Shown: positions 25,131 to 33,725 of the stretch, piece by piece
How positions within the stretch are numbered: the first letter of the stretch is position 1
Layout of the letters: every line of letters starts with the position of its first letter
The notes under the pieces: generated by a model
The model's input: only the letters and a program-made list of their open reading frames with translations
Databases searched by the model: none
Told to the model about the DNA's origin: nothing
Made by a program: the position numbers and the translations under genes
DNA from: an uncultured Mycobacteriaceae bacterium
GTDB taxonomy: Bacteria; Actinomycetota; Actinomycetes; Mycobacteriales; Mycobacteriaceae
Length of the DNA stretch: 64,000 nucleotides
NCBI GenBank assembly: GCA_902826815.1
Contig: CADEGF010000001.1
Span: 207,673-271,672 of the forward strand
Direction of reading: 5' to 3'

Positions 25131-27280
25131 TTCTTGATCGCCATCACAGCGTGGTGGGCGAGCTGCCCAAAAATCTGGCGGCCAATCCTGTTCTCTCTCA
25201 ATGGGTCAGGGTCCGTGATGACGGCGGGATCGATGTGCAGGTGGGCAAAGTCGAGCTCGGTCAGGGCATACTCACCGCGCTGGCTCAGGTGGCCGCCGAC
25301 GAACTCGCGGTCCAGCTCGACCAAATCCGCATGGTGGCGGCCGATACCGAGCGGGGCCCGGACGAGGGCATCACCTCCGGCAGCCTCTCGATCTCGCAGT
25401 CCGGCCCTGCTCTCGCGGTCGCTTGCGCCAACGTGCGCATGCTCTTTGTGCAGGCAGCCGCTCGTCGGTGGCAGGTCGACGAGGACGATGTCGTCGTCGT
25501 GCTCGGCGTGATCCGCACACACTGCGGATCACATGAGGCTTCATACGCGGAGCTCGCGACCGAGGTCGACCTCGAGGTGGCACCGGACCCGGCGGCAGCG
25601 ACCCGACCCGTGGACAGCGCGAGCGTTGTGGGCGACAGCGTGCCGAGGCGCGACCTCCCGGACAAGATCAGGGGTCGGCCACGCTACCTCTCCGACATGC
25701 GGCTGCCAGGCCTGATGTTCGGCGGCATCGTCCGCCCCCCGACCCGCGGCGCGCGACTTGAACACATCGCCGAGAACTGCTTGAACGGACTCCCCGTCCA
25801 CATAGTGCGGGACGGGTCGTTCGTGGGAGTGGTGGGTGAGAACGAGGCGGCTCTGATGGCCGCGGTGGAGAAGCTGCGATCCGCCTGCAGATGGAAGGAG
25901 GCAGCGCTCCTGCCCGACGAGGACAACCTGGTCGCCTTCCTGAAATCGGGTCCGCACGAGACGATTTCGGTGGAATCCGGCCGGCTGCCGGAACCGACCC
26001 CGGCAGATCTGCACCGGCGGGCCACCTATAGTCGGCCGTTCCTCGCACATGCGTCCATGGCTCCGAGCTGCGCCGTGGCGCAGTGGGACGACAGCGAGCA
26101 CATTTCGGTATGGAGCCACAGCCAGGGAATCTTCCGTCTCCGGGCAGCGATCGCTGACACGCTCGGGCTGGCGCCAAGGTCGGTCACCGTCCGGCACGTC
26201 GAGAACGCGGGCTGCTACGGCCACAACGCGGCCGACGACGCGGCCTTCGACGCCGTCCTGCTCGCCCGCTCTGTACCCGGGCGTCCCGTGCAGGTGCAGT
26301 GGGGACGTCGCGACGAGCTGACCTGGGCGCCGTTCGGGTCCGCGATGGTCGCAGACGTGGCGGCGACGATCGGCCAGGGCGGTCGAGTGACAGCGTGGAG
26401 CTATGACGTGTGGAGCCAGGGCCACACCTCGCGGCCGGGGTACGCGGGCGCTGCTGGCCTGCTGGCGGCCACCCACTTCGCCGAGCCTGCGACCTATCCG
26501 GGCGCCATCGATCCGCGTCAGCCTGCGGGAGGGACGACCCGTAACGCCCGCCCGATCTACGAGCTGGGCGGCAGGCGCATCGTCGGACATCGGCTGCTGG
26601 AGTCGCCGATCCGGTCGTCGGCGATGCGCTCGCTCGGGGCCTTCCTCAATGTCTTCGCCATCGAGTCGTTCATGGACGAGCTCGCCGCTGCGGTGGGCGC
26701 CGACCCACTCGACTTCCGCCTGGCTCATTTGAGCGATGCCCGCGCCCGCGCGGTACTTCAGCGCGCCGCGACGGCGGCCGGCTGGGGCTCGCCGGTGGCC
26801 GAGGGAATCGGGCGTGGAATCGGGCTGGCCCGTTACAAGGGTGCCGGCGCGTACTGCGCCGTCATCGCCGAGGTCGAGGCCGAGCATGACATCCGGCTGC
26901 GTCGTCTCACGGTCGCAGTCGACGTGGGCCGGGTCGTGAATCCAGACGGAGTGCGCAACCAGATTGAAGGCGGCGCCACCCAAGCCGCCAGCTGGACGAC
27001 CAAGGAGCGGGTCCGCTTCGACCGGCGACAGGTGACCAGCAACGACTGGGAGTCTTACCCGATCCTGCGCTTCAGCGAGGCGCCGAAGATCGACGTCGAG
27101 GTGATCGATCGGCCCGAGGAACCGTCGGTGGGCTCCGGTGAGGCCGCCCAGGGGCCGACGGCAGGTGCGATCGGCAACGCCGTGGCGGCCGCCGTCGGAG
27201 TGCGAGTGAGGGATCTTCCGCTGACGACCGACGCCGTGGTCGCAGCGATCGAAAGTGACGAGGAAAGGACAGCCCGATGA
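25127..27280 (+). CDS. Molybdenum hydroxylase, molybdopterin-binding large subunit
   Basis: A 717-residue large subunit of the IorB/NicB type. Visible family segments are VQVGKVELGQGILTALAQ (about residues 38-55), GPDEGITSGSLSISQSGPA, AHASMAPSCAVAQW and the C-terminal SVGSGEAAQGPTAGAIGNAV. Glu672 there is in the position of the catalytic base of the family. It probably hydroxylates an aromatic N-heterocycle or aldehyde using water. The C-terminal cytochrome c domains of Pseudomonas NicB are absent. The start overlaps the small-subunit stop by 4 bp, and the stop overlaps the next gene by 4 bp. I saw no maturation gene (XdhC type) nearby, so maturation must be encoded elsewhere. Confidence 0.9.
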   Translation: MILDRHHSVVGELPKNLAANPVLSQWVRVRDDGGIDVQVGKVELGQGILTALAQVAADELAVQLDQIRMVAADTERGPDEGITSGSLSISQSGPALAVACANVRMLFVQAAARRWQVDEDDVVVVLGVIRTHCGSHEASYAELATEVDLEVAPDPAAATRPVDSASVVGDSVPRRDLPDKIRGRPRYLSDMRLPGLMFGGIVRPPTRGARLEHIAENCLNGLPVHIVRDGSFVGVVGENEAALMAAVEKLRSACRWKEAALLPDEDNLVAFLKSGPHETISVESGRLPEPTPADLHRRATYSRPFLAHASMAPSCAVAQWDDSEHISVWSHSQGIFRLRAAIADTLGLAPRSVTVRHVENAGCYGHNAADDAAFDAVLLARSVPGRPVQVQWGRRDELTWAPFGSAMVADVAATIGQGGRVTAWSYDVWSQGHTSRPGYAGAAGLLAATHFAEPATYPGAIDPRQPAGGTTRNARPIYELGGRRIVGHRLLESPIRSSAMRSLGAFLNVFAIESFMDELAAAVGADPLDFRLAHLSDARARAVLQRAATAAGWGSPVAEGIGRGIGLARYKGAGAYCAVIAEVEAEHDIRLRRLTVAVDVGRVVNPDGVRNQIEGGATQAASWTTKERVRFDRRQVTSNDWESYPILRFSEAPKIDVEVIDRPEEPSVGSGEAAQGPTAGAIGNAVAAAVGVRVRDLPLTTDAVVAAIESDEERTAR

Positions 27281-28008
27281 AAAGCACGATCGAACTGCAT
27301 GACCGCGAGGAGTACAAGCGCTCGATGCGCGAGCTGCTCACGATCGACCCCACAAAGACCGTCGCCCTCACGGTTGACATGCAGCGCGACTACCTTGACC
27401 CGTCGATCGCGACGGCTCCAGTTCGCGACGAAGTCGCGAAGAAGGTGGTGGCCGATACCGCGGCGATGCTCGACCTGTGCAGGGAGTCGGGCATCCCGGT
27501 TGTGCACTGCTACGTGAGCCGTCGCCCCGAAGAGGCGGCGCTTGGCGGCCACAATGCGCCCTACATCGCGGCGGGCCAGCGCGCCGGGCTCTCCCAGAAC
27601 GTCATCGCGGCGGCGCGCACCCGGGTCGACCGCGTGGCCGGCTCGGGCAGCGAACAGGTCATGCCTGCCCTCGTCGGAGAGGGCGACGTGATGATGGGTA
27701 ACAAGCGTGAGATGGACAGTTTCCACCTGACCGACCTCGAGATGATCTTGCGCCGCTACTTCAAGCCCGAGGTCGTGCTCATCGCAGGCATCAACACCGA
27801 TACGTGCGTGTACGCAACGACATTCGGTGCTTCGGCCCGCGGCTACCGTCCGGTGCTGGTCGAGGAGTGCGTTGCGAGCATGCGCGGCGCTGATCACCAC
27901 CAGATGGCGCTCGAACTCATCGCGGGCAGTCTGGCCTGGGTGTTGACCATGGACGAGCTGCGGGGCAAGGTCGCGGCCGCGCCGGTGGTCGCCTCCGCGA
28001 CGGGGTAA
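27277..28008 (+). CDS. Isochorismatase-like cysteine hydrolase
   Basis: A 243-residue hydrolase. The Asp-Lys-Cys triad of the family is present: Asp34 (ALTVDMQRDYL), Lys143 (GNKREMDSF) and Cys177 (GINTDTCVYATTF). Relatives include N-carbamoylsarcosine amidase, maleamate amidohydrolase (NicF) and biuret hydrolase, all of which cleave small amides. Fused by an ATGA overlap to the molybdenum hydroxylase large subunit, it may release ammonia from a ring-opened heterocycle. A 40-residue N-terminal extension precedes the core. The exact substrate is not inferable. Confidence 0.9.
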   Translation: MKSTIELHDREEYKRSMRELLTIDPTKTVALTVDMQRDYLDPSIATAPVRDEVAKKVVADTAAMLDLCRESGIPVVHCYVSRRPEEAALGGHNAPYIAAGQRAGLSQNVIAAARTRVDRVAGSGSEQVMPALVGEGDVMMGNKREMDSFHLTDLEMILRRYFKPEVVLIAGINTDTCVYATTFGASARGYRPVLVEECVASMRGADHHQMALELIAGSLAWVLTMDELRGKVAAAPVVASATG

Positions 28009-28099
28009 GGGCGATTGACGCGTGATGTGACTGTCAGACGGCCAGATTGACGGGATGGGCCAGTGCCGGGTCGCGCCGTACTCAACAGACTGGGGAGCC

Positions 28100-28453
28100 A
28101 TGAGCCACATCGAGTTTCGTGAAGAGGACGTCGAGAATCTGGTCGCAGGCCACTACTCCACCGGACGGGGGCAGGTGCTCCGCAGCGACACGATCGAGCT
28201 GACGAAGATCGCGTACAAGCAGGGCTTCGGAGCCGATACCCACCAGCACCCAGAGGAGCAGGTTCTCTACGTGCTCGAGGGGTGCCTGCGATTCACCTGC
28301 GGCGACAACACCTACGACGTGCGACCGGGCGAGGGAAGTTTCCACGCCTCGAACATTCCGCACTCGGTGGTGGCCATCGAGGACACGGTGGCGTTGTCGT
28401 TCAAAAATCAGGTGGCGCCGAACTATGAGGCCACCGGCCGCCTCGGCGGCTGA
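28100..28453 (+). CDS. Cupin-domain protein 1
   Basis: A 117-residue single-domain cupin. Motif 1 is GFGADTHQHPEEQVLYVLEG, with metal ligands His48, His50 and Glu53/54. Motif 2 is PGEGSFHASNIPHSVVA, with His88. The ATG at 28100 has GGGGAG just upstream. It lies 91 bp after the hydrolase gene and 2 bp before the CocE-type gene. It is paralogous to the cupin at 30199, and the two flank the CocE gene. Possible roles are isomerase, dioxygenase or small-molecule sensor in the same pathway. Confidence 0.87.
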   Translation: MSHIEFREEDVENLVAGHYSTGRGQVLRSDTIELTKIAYKQGFGADTHQHPEEQVLYVLEGCLRFTCGDNTYDVRPGEGSFHASNIPHSVVAIEDTVALSFKNQVAPNYEATGRLGG

Positions 28454-28455
28454 GC

Positions 28456-30195
28456 GTGCGCACGTTATGGGACCTGCCGATCCCGATGGACGACGGGATT
28501 GTGCTGCGCGCAGACGTGTTCTGTCCCGATACCGGCGCCGCCCCAACGCTGATGAGTTACGGCCCATACGCCAAGGGGCTGCCTTTCCAGACCGGCTACC
28601 CGAGTGCGTGGGAGAAGCTGGCAGGTGGGCACCCCGATGTCACCGCCGGTAGCTCCAACCGCTACCAGAACTGGGAGGTCTGCGACCCGGAGAAGTGGGT
28701 GCCACACGGGTACGCGGTCGTCCGGGTGGACTCCCGTGGATGTGGACGTTCCCCGGGCTACATCGACCACTTCTCCAAGCGAGAGACCGCCGATTTCCAT
28801 GCCGCGATCGAGTGGGCAGCAGAACAGCCGTGGTCCGACGGCAATATCGGTCTCTCGGGCGTCTCCTACTACGCGATGAACCAGTGGCAGGTCGCCGCCA
28901 CCCATCCTCCCCACCTGCGGGCGATCTGCATCTGGGAGGGCGCGAGCGACTTCTATCGCGATGCGACGCACCACGGCGGGATGTTGTCCACGTTCTGGCA
29001 GCACTGGTACGACAAGCAGATCAAGACGGTGCAGCACGGGGTCGGGATGAAGGGCCCTCTGAGCCCTTTCAACGGATTACCGGTCTGCGGCGACGAGACC
29101 TTCTCCGAGGAGGAGTTGGAGGACAACCGCTGCGACTTCGGCCGGGTCATCCGCAGCCACCCCTGGATCGATGAGTTCCATCGGGAGCGCACGGCGGACT
29201 TCGGCGAGATCTCGGTGCCCCTGCTCTCCTCGGGCAACTGGGGTGGCCAGGGTCTGCACCTGCGCGGCAACATCGAGGGCTTTATCCAGGCAGGCTCGAG
29301 CCAGAAGTGGCTCGAACTCCACGGCGACGAGCATTGGACGTCCTACTACACCGACTACGGGCGCGAGATCCAGCTCCAATTCTTCGATCATTTCCTGAAG
29401 GGCGTGGACAACGGTTGGCAGCACCGGCCTCGGGTCCAGCTACAGGTCCGCCACGCTGACGGCACGTTCACCGAGCGGTTCGAGGACGTCTGGCCCATCG
29501 AGAGAACCGATTGGCGGGAGCTGTCGTTGGACCTGGCGTCGAAGCGGCTCGTTCCCGGTGTCGTCGGTGAGTCGGAGCTGGGCTTCGACGCCATGGGCGA
29601 GGGGCTGGTCCTGCACACAGCGCCCTTCGACGCCGAGACCGAGATCACCGGACCTCTGGCGGCGGCGTTGCGGGTGTCCACCTCGGCCGAGGACTGCGAC
29701 CTCTTTCTCACCGTCCACGTCATCGACCCGGACGGACGGCGACTCTCTTTCTTGGGCGCGATCGACCCACACACCCCGATGACTCAGGGCTGGCTGCGGC
29801 TGAGCCACCGAGCCCTGGACGAGGCGCGTACTGAACCTCACCGGCCCGTGCACCTGCACCGCGGACCAGACCCCGTCGTCCCCGGCGAGTGCTACGACGT
29901 CGAGATCGAGCTCTGGCCGACGAGTGTCGTCGTACCCGCCGGACACCGGCTGGCACTCACGGTCGCGGGCCGCGACTTCGTCGACCAGGACCTTCCTTCA
30001 ATCCGATTGGGCCAGTTCAAGAACGACCTTCGCGGGTGCGGCCCGTTCCTGCACGACGACCCCGACGACCGACCGCCCTCAGTGTTCGCGGGCACGACAA
30101 CCCTCTACGCCGGCGGTGATGCGCAGGCGCGGATCCTGCTTCCCGTTGTACCGGCCAATCGCACCGACCCTGCCAGCACACCCGACAAGGAGTAG
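28456..30195 (+). CDS. CocE/NonD-family alpha/beta-hydrolase (X-Pro dipeptidyl-peptidase S15 fold)
   Basis: A 579-residue hydrolase with an N-terminal alpha/beta domain. Ser137 is the nucleophile in IGLSGVSYYAMNQWQ and the oxyanion region is VVRVDSRGCGRSPG. A helical cap follows, then the histidine segment LELHGDEHWTSYYTDY near residue 295, then a C-terminal jelly-roll domain starting about residue 350 and including VPAGHRLALTVAGRDF. Relatives hydrolyse esters (cocaine esterase), lactones or cyclic esters (NonD), or amides. GTG start 2 bp after cupin 1, and cupin 2 follows by 3 bp: a tight cupin-hydrolase-cupin unit. No signal peptide, so cytoplasmic. Confidence 0.9.
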   Translation: MRTLWDLPIPMDDGIVLRADVFCPDTGAAPTLMSYGPYAKGLPFQTGYPSAWEKLAGGHPDVTAGSSNRYQNWEVCDPEKWVPHGYAVVRVDSRGCGRSPGYIDHFSKRETADFHAAIEWAAEQPWSDGNIGLSGVSYYAMNQWQVAATHPPHLRAICIWEGASDFYRDATHHGGMLSTFWQHWYDKQIKTVQHGVGMKGPLSPFNGLPVCGDETFSEEELEDNRCDFGRVIRSHPWIDEFHRERTADFGEISVPLLSSGNWGGQGLHLRGNIEGFIQAGSSQKWLELHGDEHWTSYYTDYGREIQLQFFDHFLKGVDNGWQHRPRVQLQVRHADGTFTERFEDVWPIERTDWRELSLDLASKRLVPGVVGESELGFDAMGEGLVLHTAPFDAETEITGPLAAALRVSTSAEDCDLFLTVHVIDPDGRRLSFLGAIDPHTPMTQGWLRLSHRALDEARTEPHRPVHLHRGPDPVVPGECYDVEIELWPTSVVVPAGHRLALTVAGRDFVDQDLPSIRLGQFKNDLRGCGPFLHDDPDDRPPSVFAGTTTLYAGGDAQARILLPVVPANRTDPASTPDKE

Positions 30196-30198
30196 CGC

Positions 30199-30534
30199 AT
30201 GCCATTCATCGATCTGGACGAGGTCAAGCCGGAGGTCGTCACCCCGAAGCACTCCACTGCATTCGGTCCCCTGGTGACCGGTGAGGCGATCGAGGTGGGC
30301 AGGCTCCGTTACAAGGCCGGCGAAGGTGCACAGCGCCACGAGCATCCACAGGAGCAGATCATCGTCGTGCTCCACGGCCGGGTGCGCATCCAGCTCGGTG
30401 ACGACATCGCGGAGCTGGGGCCCGGCTCCGGCTTTCATGCGCCGCCGTGGGTGCCGCACCAGATGTGGGTCCTGGAGGACGCAGAGGTGATCAGCTGCAA
30501 GTCGGTCGTAGACGGAGCCGGACACCGGATCTAG
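30199..30534 (+). CDS. Cupin-domain protein 2
   Basis: A 111-residue cupin. The metal-binding motifs are GEGAQRHEHPQEQIIVVLHG (His47, His49, Gln53) and PGSGFHAPPWVPHQMWVLED (His87). It starts 3 bp after the CocE-type hydrolase, with AAGGAG before the ATG. It is similar to cupin 1 in length and motif layout, suggesting an old duplication. It closes the unit before a 157-bp gap that leads into the second tricarboxylate transporter operon. Function unknown. Confidence 0.86.
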   Translation: MPFIDLDEVKPEVVTPKHSTAFGPLVTGEAIEVGRLRYKAGEGAQRHEHPQEQIIVVLHGRVRIQLGDDIAELGPGSGFHAPPWVPHQMWVLEDAEVISCKSVVDGAGHRI

Positions 30535-30691
30535 TTGTGCCGCCTGACGGATTCCGGAAGGAGCTCGCGATTACTTCACGGAACACGCCACTAAAAGCCG
30601 GACGCCAAGAGGCTTGACTCGATAGCGGAGCACTGTAACCGCCGTCACGTTTTCGGCCCGTCAAGAGAACTGAGCTACGAGGAGATCGCGA

Positions 30692-31654
30692 ATGAAGCCC
30701 CTGCCCACCCTGGCTGTCGGAACCCTCATCTTCGGCTTGGCCGCCTGTGGAGGCGGCGGCCAAGCGCAAAACGCAGAGGGCGGACTCGACTGTCGCAGCA
30801 TCGATTTCATTGTTCCCTACTCACCCGGAGGCGGCTCTGATCGCCAGGTTCGGCGGATGCAGCCACACCTCGAAGAGGCGCTCGGCATCAAGATCAACGT
30901 CAACTACATGGAGGGCGGCGACGGCGCGATCGGCTGGCAGGCACTCGCAGGCGCGAAACCCGACGGGTGCACGGTGAGCAATGTGGTCGCACCCAACATC
31001 ATGCTGCTCAGCTCCTCCGGCGAAGAGGTCGGCTTCAAGGCCGAGGACTTCGAATATCTCGGCTGGTCCGAGACCACCCCGAACGTTCTCGCCGTCGCTG
31101 CGAACAGCCCATACAAGACGCTCGACGACTTCGTCGCGGCCGCCAAGGCGGCCCCGGGGAGCCTCACCGTCGCCGGCGTCGGCGAGGTCGGCGAACTGCT
31201 GAACGCCGAGGTGGAGAACTCCACGGGTGCCGAGTTCTCGTACGTCCCGGTCAGCGGCGGTGTCGGTGCCATCATCCCGGACCTCCTCGGCGGGCACGTG
31301 GATGCGGGAACCATCGGTGCCGCCCACGTGGCGGAGTCGGAGGGACGCCTCCGCGCCCTCGCGATGACGGGCACCGACAAGCTGGACTCACTGCCCGACG
31401 TGCCCACCTATGAGGAAGCCGGCTACAAGCCCGCGACGCTGGGTCAGGCGTGGGGTGTCATCGCACCGCCCGACACTCCCGACGACATCGTGGCCGTGTG
31501 GAATGAGGCGATCGCCGGCGCCGCGGCCCAGGAGAAGCAGCAGATCATCGAAGCCGGCCTGATCCCGCTCGAGCAGGACGTCACCCAGGCGCGGGATTAC
31601 GTGCAGCAGATGAACGACGCGCTGTCGGCGGCTCAGGAAACGGTGGCGAACTAG
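30692..31654 (+). CDS. Tripartite tricarboxylate transporter substrate-binding lipoprotein 2 (TctC-type)
   Basis: A 320-residue solute receptor. The lipobox FGLAAC gives lipid-attachment Cys19, followed by a Gly-rich linker. Family segments are DFIVPYSPGGGSDRQVRRMQ, YMEGGDGAIGWQALAGAKPD and PVSGGVGAIIPDLLGGHVDA. GAGGAG lies upstream of the ATG. A possible -35 element TTGACT is at 30614. It is quite diverged from the TctC at 18.7-19.7 kb and leads an operon in the opposite order (C-A-B), so this is a separate acquisition rather than a recent duplicate. The ligand is probably a carboxylate. Confidence 0.92.
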   Translation: MKPLPTLAVGTLIFGLAACGGGGQAQNAEGGLDCRSIDFIVPYSPGGGSDRQVRRMQPHLEEALGIKINVNYMEGGDGAIGWQALAGAKPDGCTVSNVVAPNIMLLSSSGEEVGFKAEDFEYLGWSETTPNVLAVAANSPYKTLDDFVAAAKAAPGSLTVAGVGEVGELLNAEVENSTGAEFSYVPVSGGVGAIIPDLLGGHVDAGTIGAAHVAESEGRLRALAMTGTDKLDSLPDVPTYEEAGYKPATLGQAWGVIAPPDTPDDIVAVWNEAIAGAAAQEKQQIIEAGLIPLEQDVTQARDYVQQMNDALSAAQETVAN

Positions 31655-31656
31655 GC

Positions 31657-33243
31657 ATGATCGAAGGGTTGATGGCGGCGTTGTCGCCGAGCCTCCTTCT
31701 TTACTTGTCGATCGGCGTTCTCGCCGGGATCGTCGTCGGTGCCCTCCCGGGGTTCACGGCGACCATGGGCACGGCGCTGATGTTGCCGTTCACCTTCACG
31801 CTCGAGCCTGCCGAGGGTTTCGCGATGCTGGCCGCCCTCTACGTCGCGGCGATGTTCGCGGACTCGGTGCCTGCTTGCCTGGTGAACACCCCCGGCACTC
31901 CCTCGGCGGTGGCGACTGCGCTCGACGGCTTCCAGATGACCAAACAGGGAAGGGGGCAGGCCGCGCTGATCGCGTCCTGCTTCAGCGCGTTGGTCGGCAC
32001 CATCGTCGGCGGAATCGCCTTTTTGTTCCTCGCCCGCCCCCTTGCAGACATCGCCCTGACCTTCGGGCCGCCGGAGTTCTTCTGGATCGGCATCTTCGCC
32101 ATCACCGTCATCGGCAGCGTCGCCGGAAACTCGCTGCTCAAGGGAATCGCAGGCGGCGGGATCGGCATGCTCGTCGGTGCGGTGGGGATCAGCTCGACCG
32201 GCGCCGTGCCCCGCTACACCTTCGGTATCCCCGAGTTGCTCGGCGGAATCTCGATCGTTGCCGCCCTCATCGGCATCTTCGCCATTCCACAGGTCATCGA
32301 GATGGTCCGGAACAGGCATGACGACCCCCATGTCGCCGACTACGTAAAGCACAAAGGGGTGGCAGCCGAGACGATCTGGGGTCTCGTGCGCCGGCCGCTG
32401 AACCTGCTCCGGTCATCGGTCCTCGGGACGGCGATCGGTATCCTTCCCGGCGCCGGAAGCCCGATCGCGTCGCTGGTCTCATACAACGAGGCAAAGCGCT
32501 GGAGCCGGGACAAGGCCAGTTTCGGTCGCGGCAACATCGACGGGGTCGTCGCTTCCGAGGCGGCCGGTAACTCGGCGGCGGGCGGCTCGATCATTCCGCT
32601 TGTCGCCCTGGGGATTCCGGGCTCGGCGCCCGCGGCGGTGATCCTCGGGGCCCTGCTCCTTCAGGGCCTCAAGCCCGGGCCCGAGCTGTTCGCCTCCGAC
32701 TCGACCCTTGTCTACAGCTTCGCCTGGTCCGTCATTCTCGCCGGTGTGGTGACGTTCGTCTTCGGGATGCTGCTGTCGGGCGGGCTGGCGCGGATGGTGC
32801 TCATTCCGGTTCGACTGCTTGCCCCGTGCATCCTGTTTCTGTCCGTGATCGGCGCCTATGCCATCCGAAACAGCATGATGGATGTCTACTTGATGCTCGG
32901 CCTCGGCTTTGCGGTGTACTTCCTCGCCCAGATGGGATTCCACCCTGGTCCGATCGGGCTCGGCGTGATCCTCGGGCCCATCATCGAGCCAGCACTGGTC
33001 CAGTCGCTGTCCATAGCCCAGTCGAGATCCTTGGCGGAGGTCTTCTTCGGCCGGCCCATCAGCATCGGACTGATCGCCCTCATCCTTGTATCGGTTCTGT
33101 GGGTCGGCATCACCCGATTCAAGGACGGAAGGGAGGCTCGCGTGCCCGCGGCTGATTCGGATTCCCCGGACGTGTCCGAACCGAAGGACCCTTCCGAACC
33201 ACAGGACCATGAGGTCACCTCGGAACATACGGGTTCGCGATGA
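31657..33243 (+). CDS. Tripartite tricarboxylate transporter large permease 2 (TctA-type)
   Basis: A 528-residue membrane protein with about 12 hydrophobic segments. The paired TctA signatures read VVGALPGFTATMGTALMLPF and ALGIPGSAPAAVILGALLLQ. It has a charged C-terminal tail rich in Asp, Pro, Ser and Glu (about 40 residues, cytoplasmic). It starts 2 bp after the receptor gene and overlaps tctB by 4 bp, so all three subunits are translated together. It corresponds in role to the first TctA, with low overall identity. Confidence 0.93.
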   Translation: MIEGLMAALSPSLLLYLSIGVLAGIVVGALPGFTATMGTALMLPFTFTLEPAEGFAMLAALYVAAMFADSVPACLVNTPGTPSAVATALDGFQMTKQGRGQAALIASCFSALVGTIVGGIAFLFLARPLADIALTFGPPEFFWIGIFAITVIGSVAGNSLLKGIAGGGIGMLVGAVGISSTGAVPRYTFGIPELLGGISIVAALIGIFAIPQVIEMVRNRHDDPHVADYVKHKGVAAETIWGLVRRPLNLLRSSVLGTAIGILPGAGSPIASLVSYNEAKRWSRDKASFGRGNIDGVVASEAAGNSAAGGSIIPLVALGIPGSAPAAVILGALLLQGLKPGPELFASDSTLVYSFAWSVILAGVVTFVFGMLLSGGLARMVLIPVRLLAPCILFLSVIGAYAIRNSMMDVYLMLGLGFAVYFLAQMGFHPGPIGLGVILGPIIEPALVQSLSIAQSRSLAEVFFGRPISIGLIALILVSVLWVGITRFKDGREARVPAADSDSPDVSEPKDPSEPQDHEVTSEHTGSR

Positions 33244-33719
33244 GCGCGCCCACCCGCCCACGGGGCCCCCTCGTCAGCATCGACCTCCTGGCGTCAGTGA
33301 CGCTGTTCCTGATCGCCGCGGTGTTGCTTTCGCAGACAGGAACCGACACACGCGACTGGGTGATGCCACGTTCGCTGTGCTACCTGCTCATCGGCGTGGG
33401 TCTGATACTTCTGGTCAAGGGACTGGTGCGGCCGGGCGACAAGGTCCCGCTGGTCCCCGCCGTGGCGCGGCGAAAGGGCTTGGACACCGCGTTCTTCATG
33501 GCGGTCGCCGTGGTGTATGTGCTGGCGATCCCGACCTTGGGGTTCTGGATCTCCAGTGCGGTCGCCCTGTTCGTGCTGTCTCTGACGTTGGCTGAAACAC
33601 GGGACCTGCGTATCGTGCTCCAGTCAGCGGCAACGGCGGTCGGCGTCTCCGCCGGTGCATACCTGCTGATGCAGTACGTCTTCTATGTGCCGCTTCCCAC
33701 TGGTTCGATGTTCGGCTGA
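33240..33719 (+). CDS. Tripartite tricarboxylate transporter small permease 2 (TctB-type)
   Basis: A 159-residue protein with four predicted membrane helices (near residues 10-30, 40-60, 80-115 and 125-150). The segment TRDWVMPRSLCYLLIGVGLI aligns with the PGxFP region of TctB proteins, but with MPR in place of PGY. Last gene of the C-A-B operon. It ends 6 bp from the convergent Rv0216-like gene, which marks the right boundary of the accessory block. Confidence 0.82.
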   Translation: MSAPTRPRGPLVSIDLLASVTLFLIAAVLLSQTGTDTRDWVMPRSLCYLLIGVGLILLVKGLVRPGDKVPLVPAVARRKGLDTAFFMAVAVVYVLAIPTLGFWISSAVALFVLSLTLAETRDLRIVLQSAATAVGVSAGAYLLMQYVFYVPLPTGSMFG

Positions 33720-33725
33720 CAGCGG

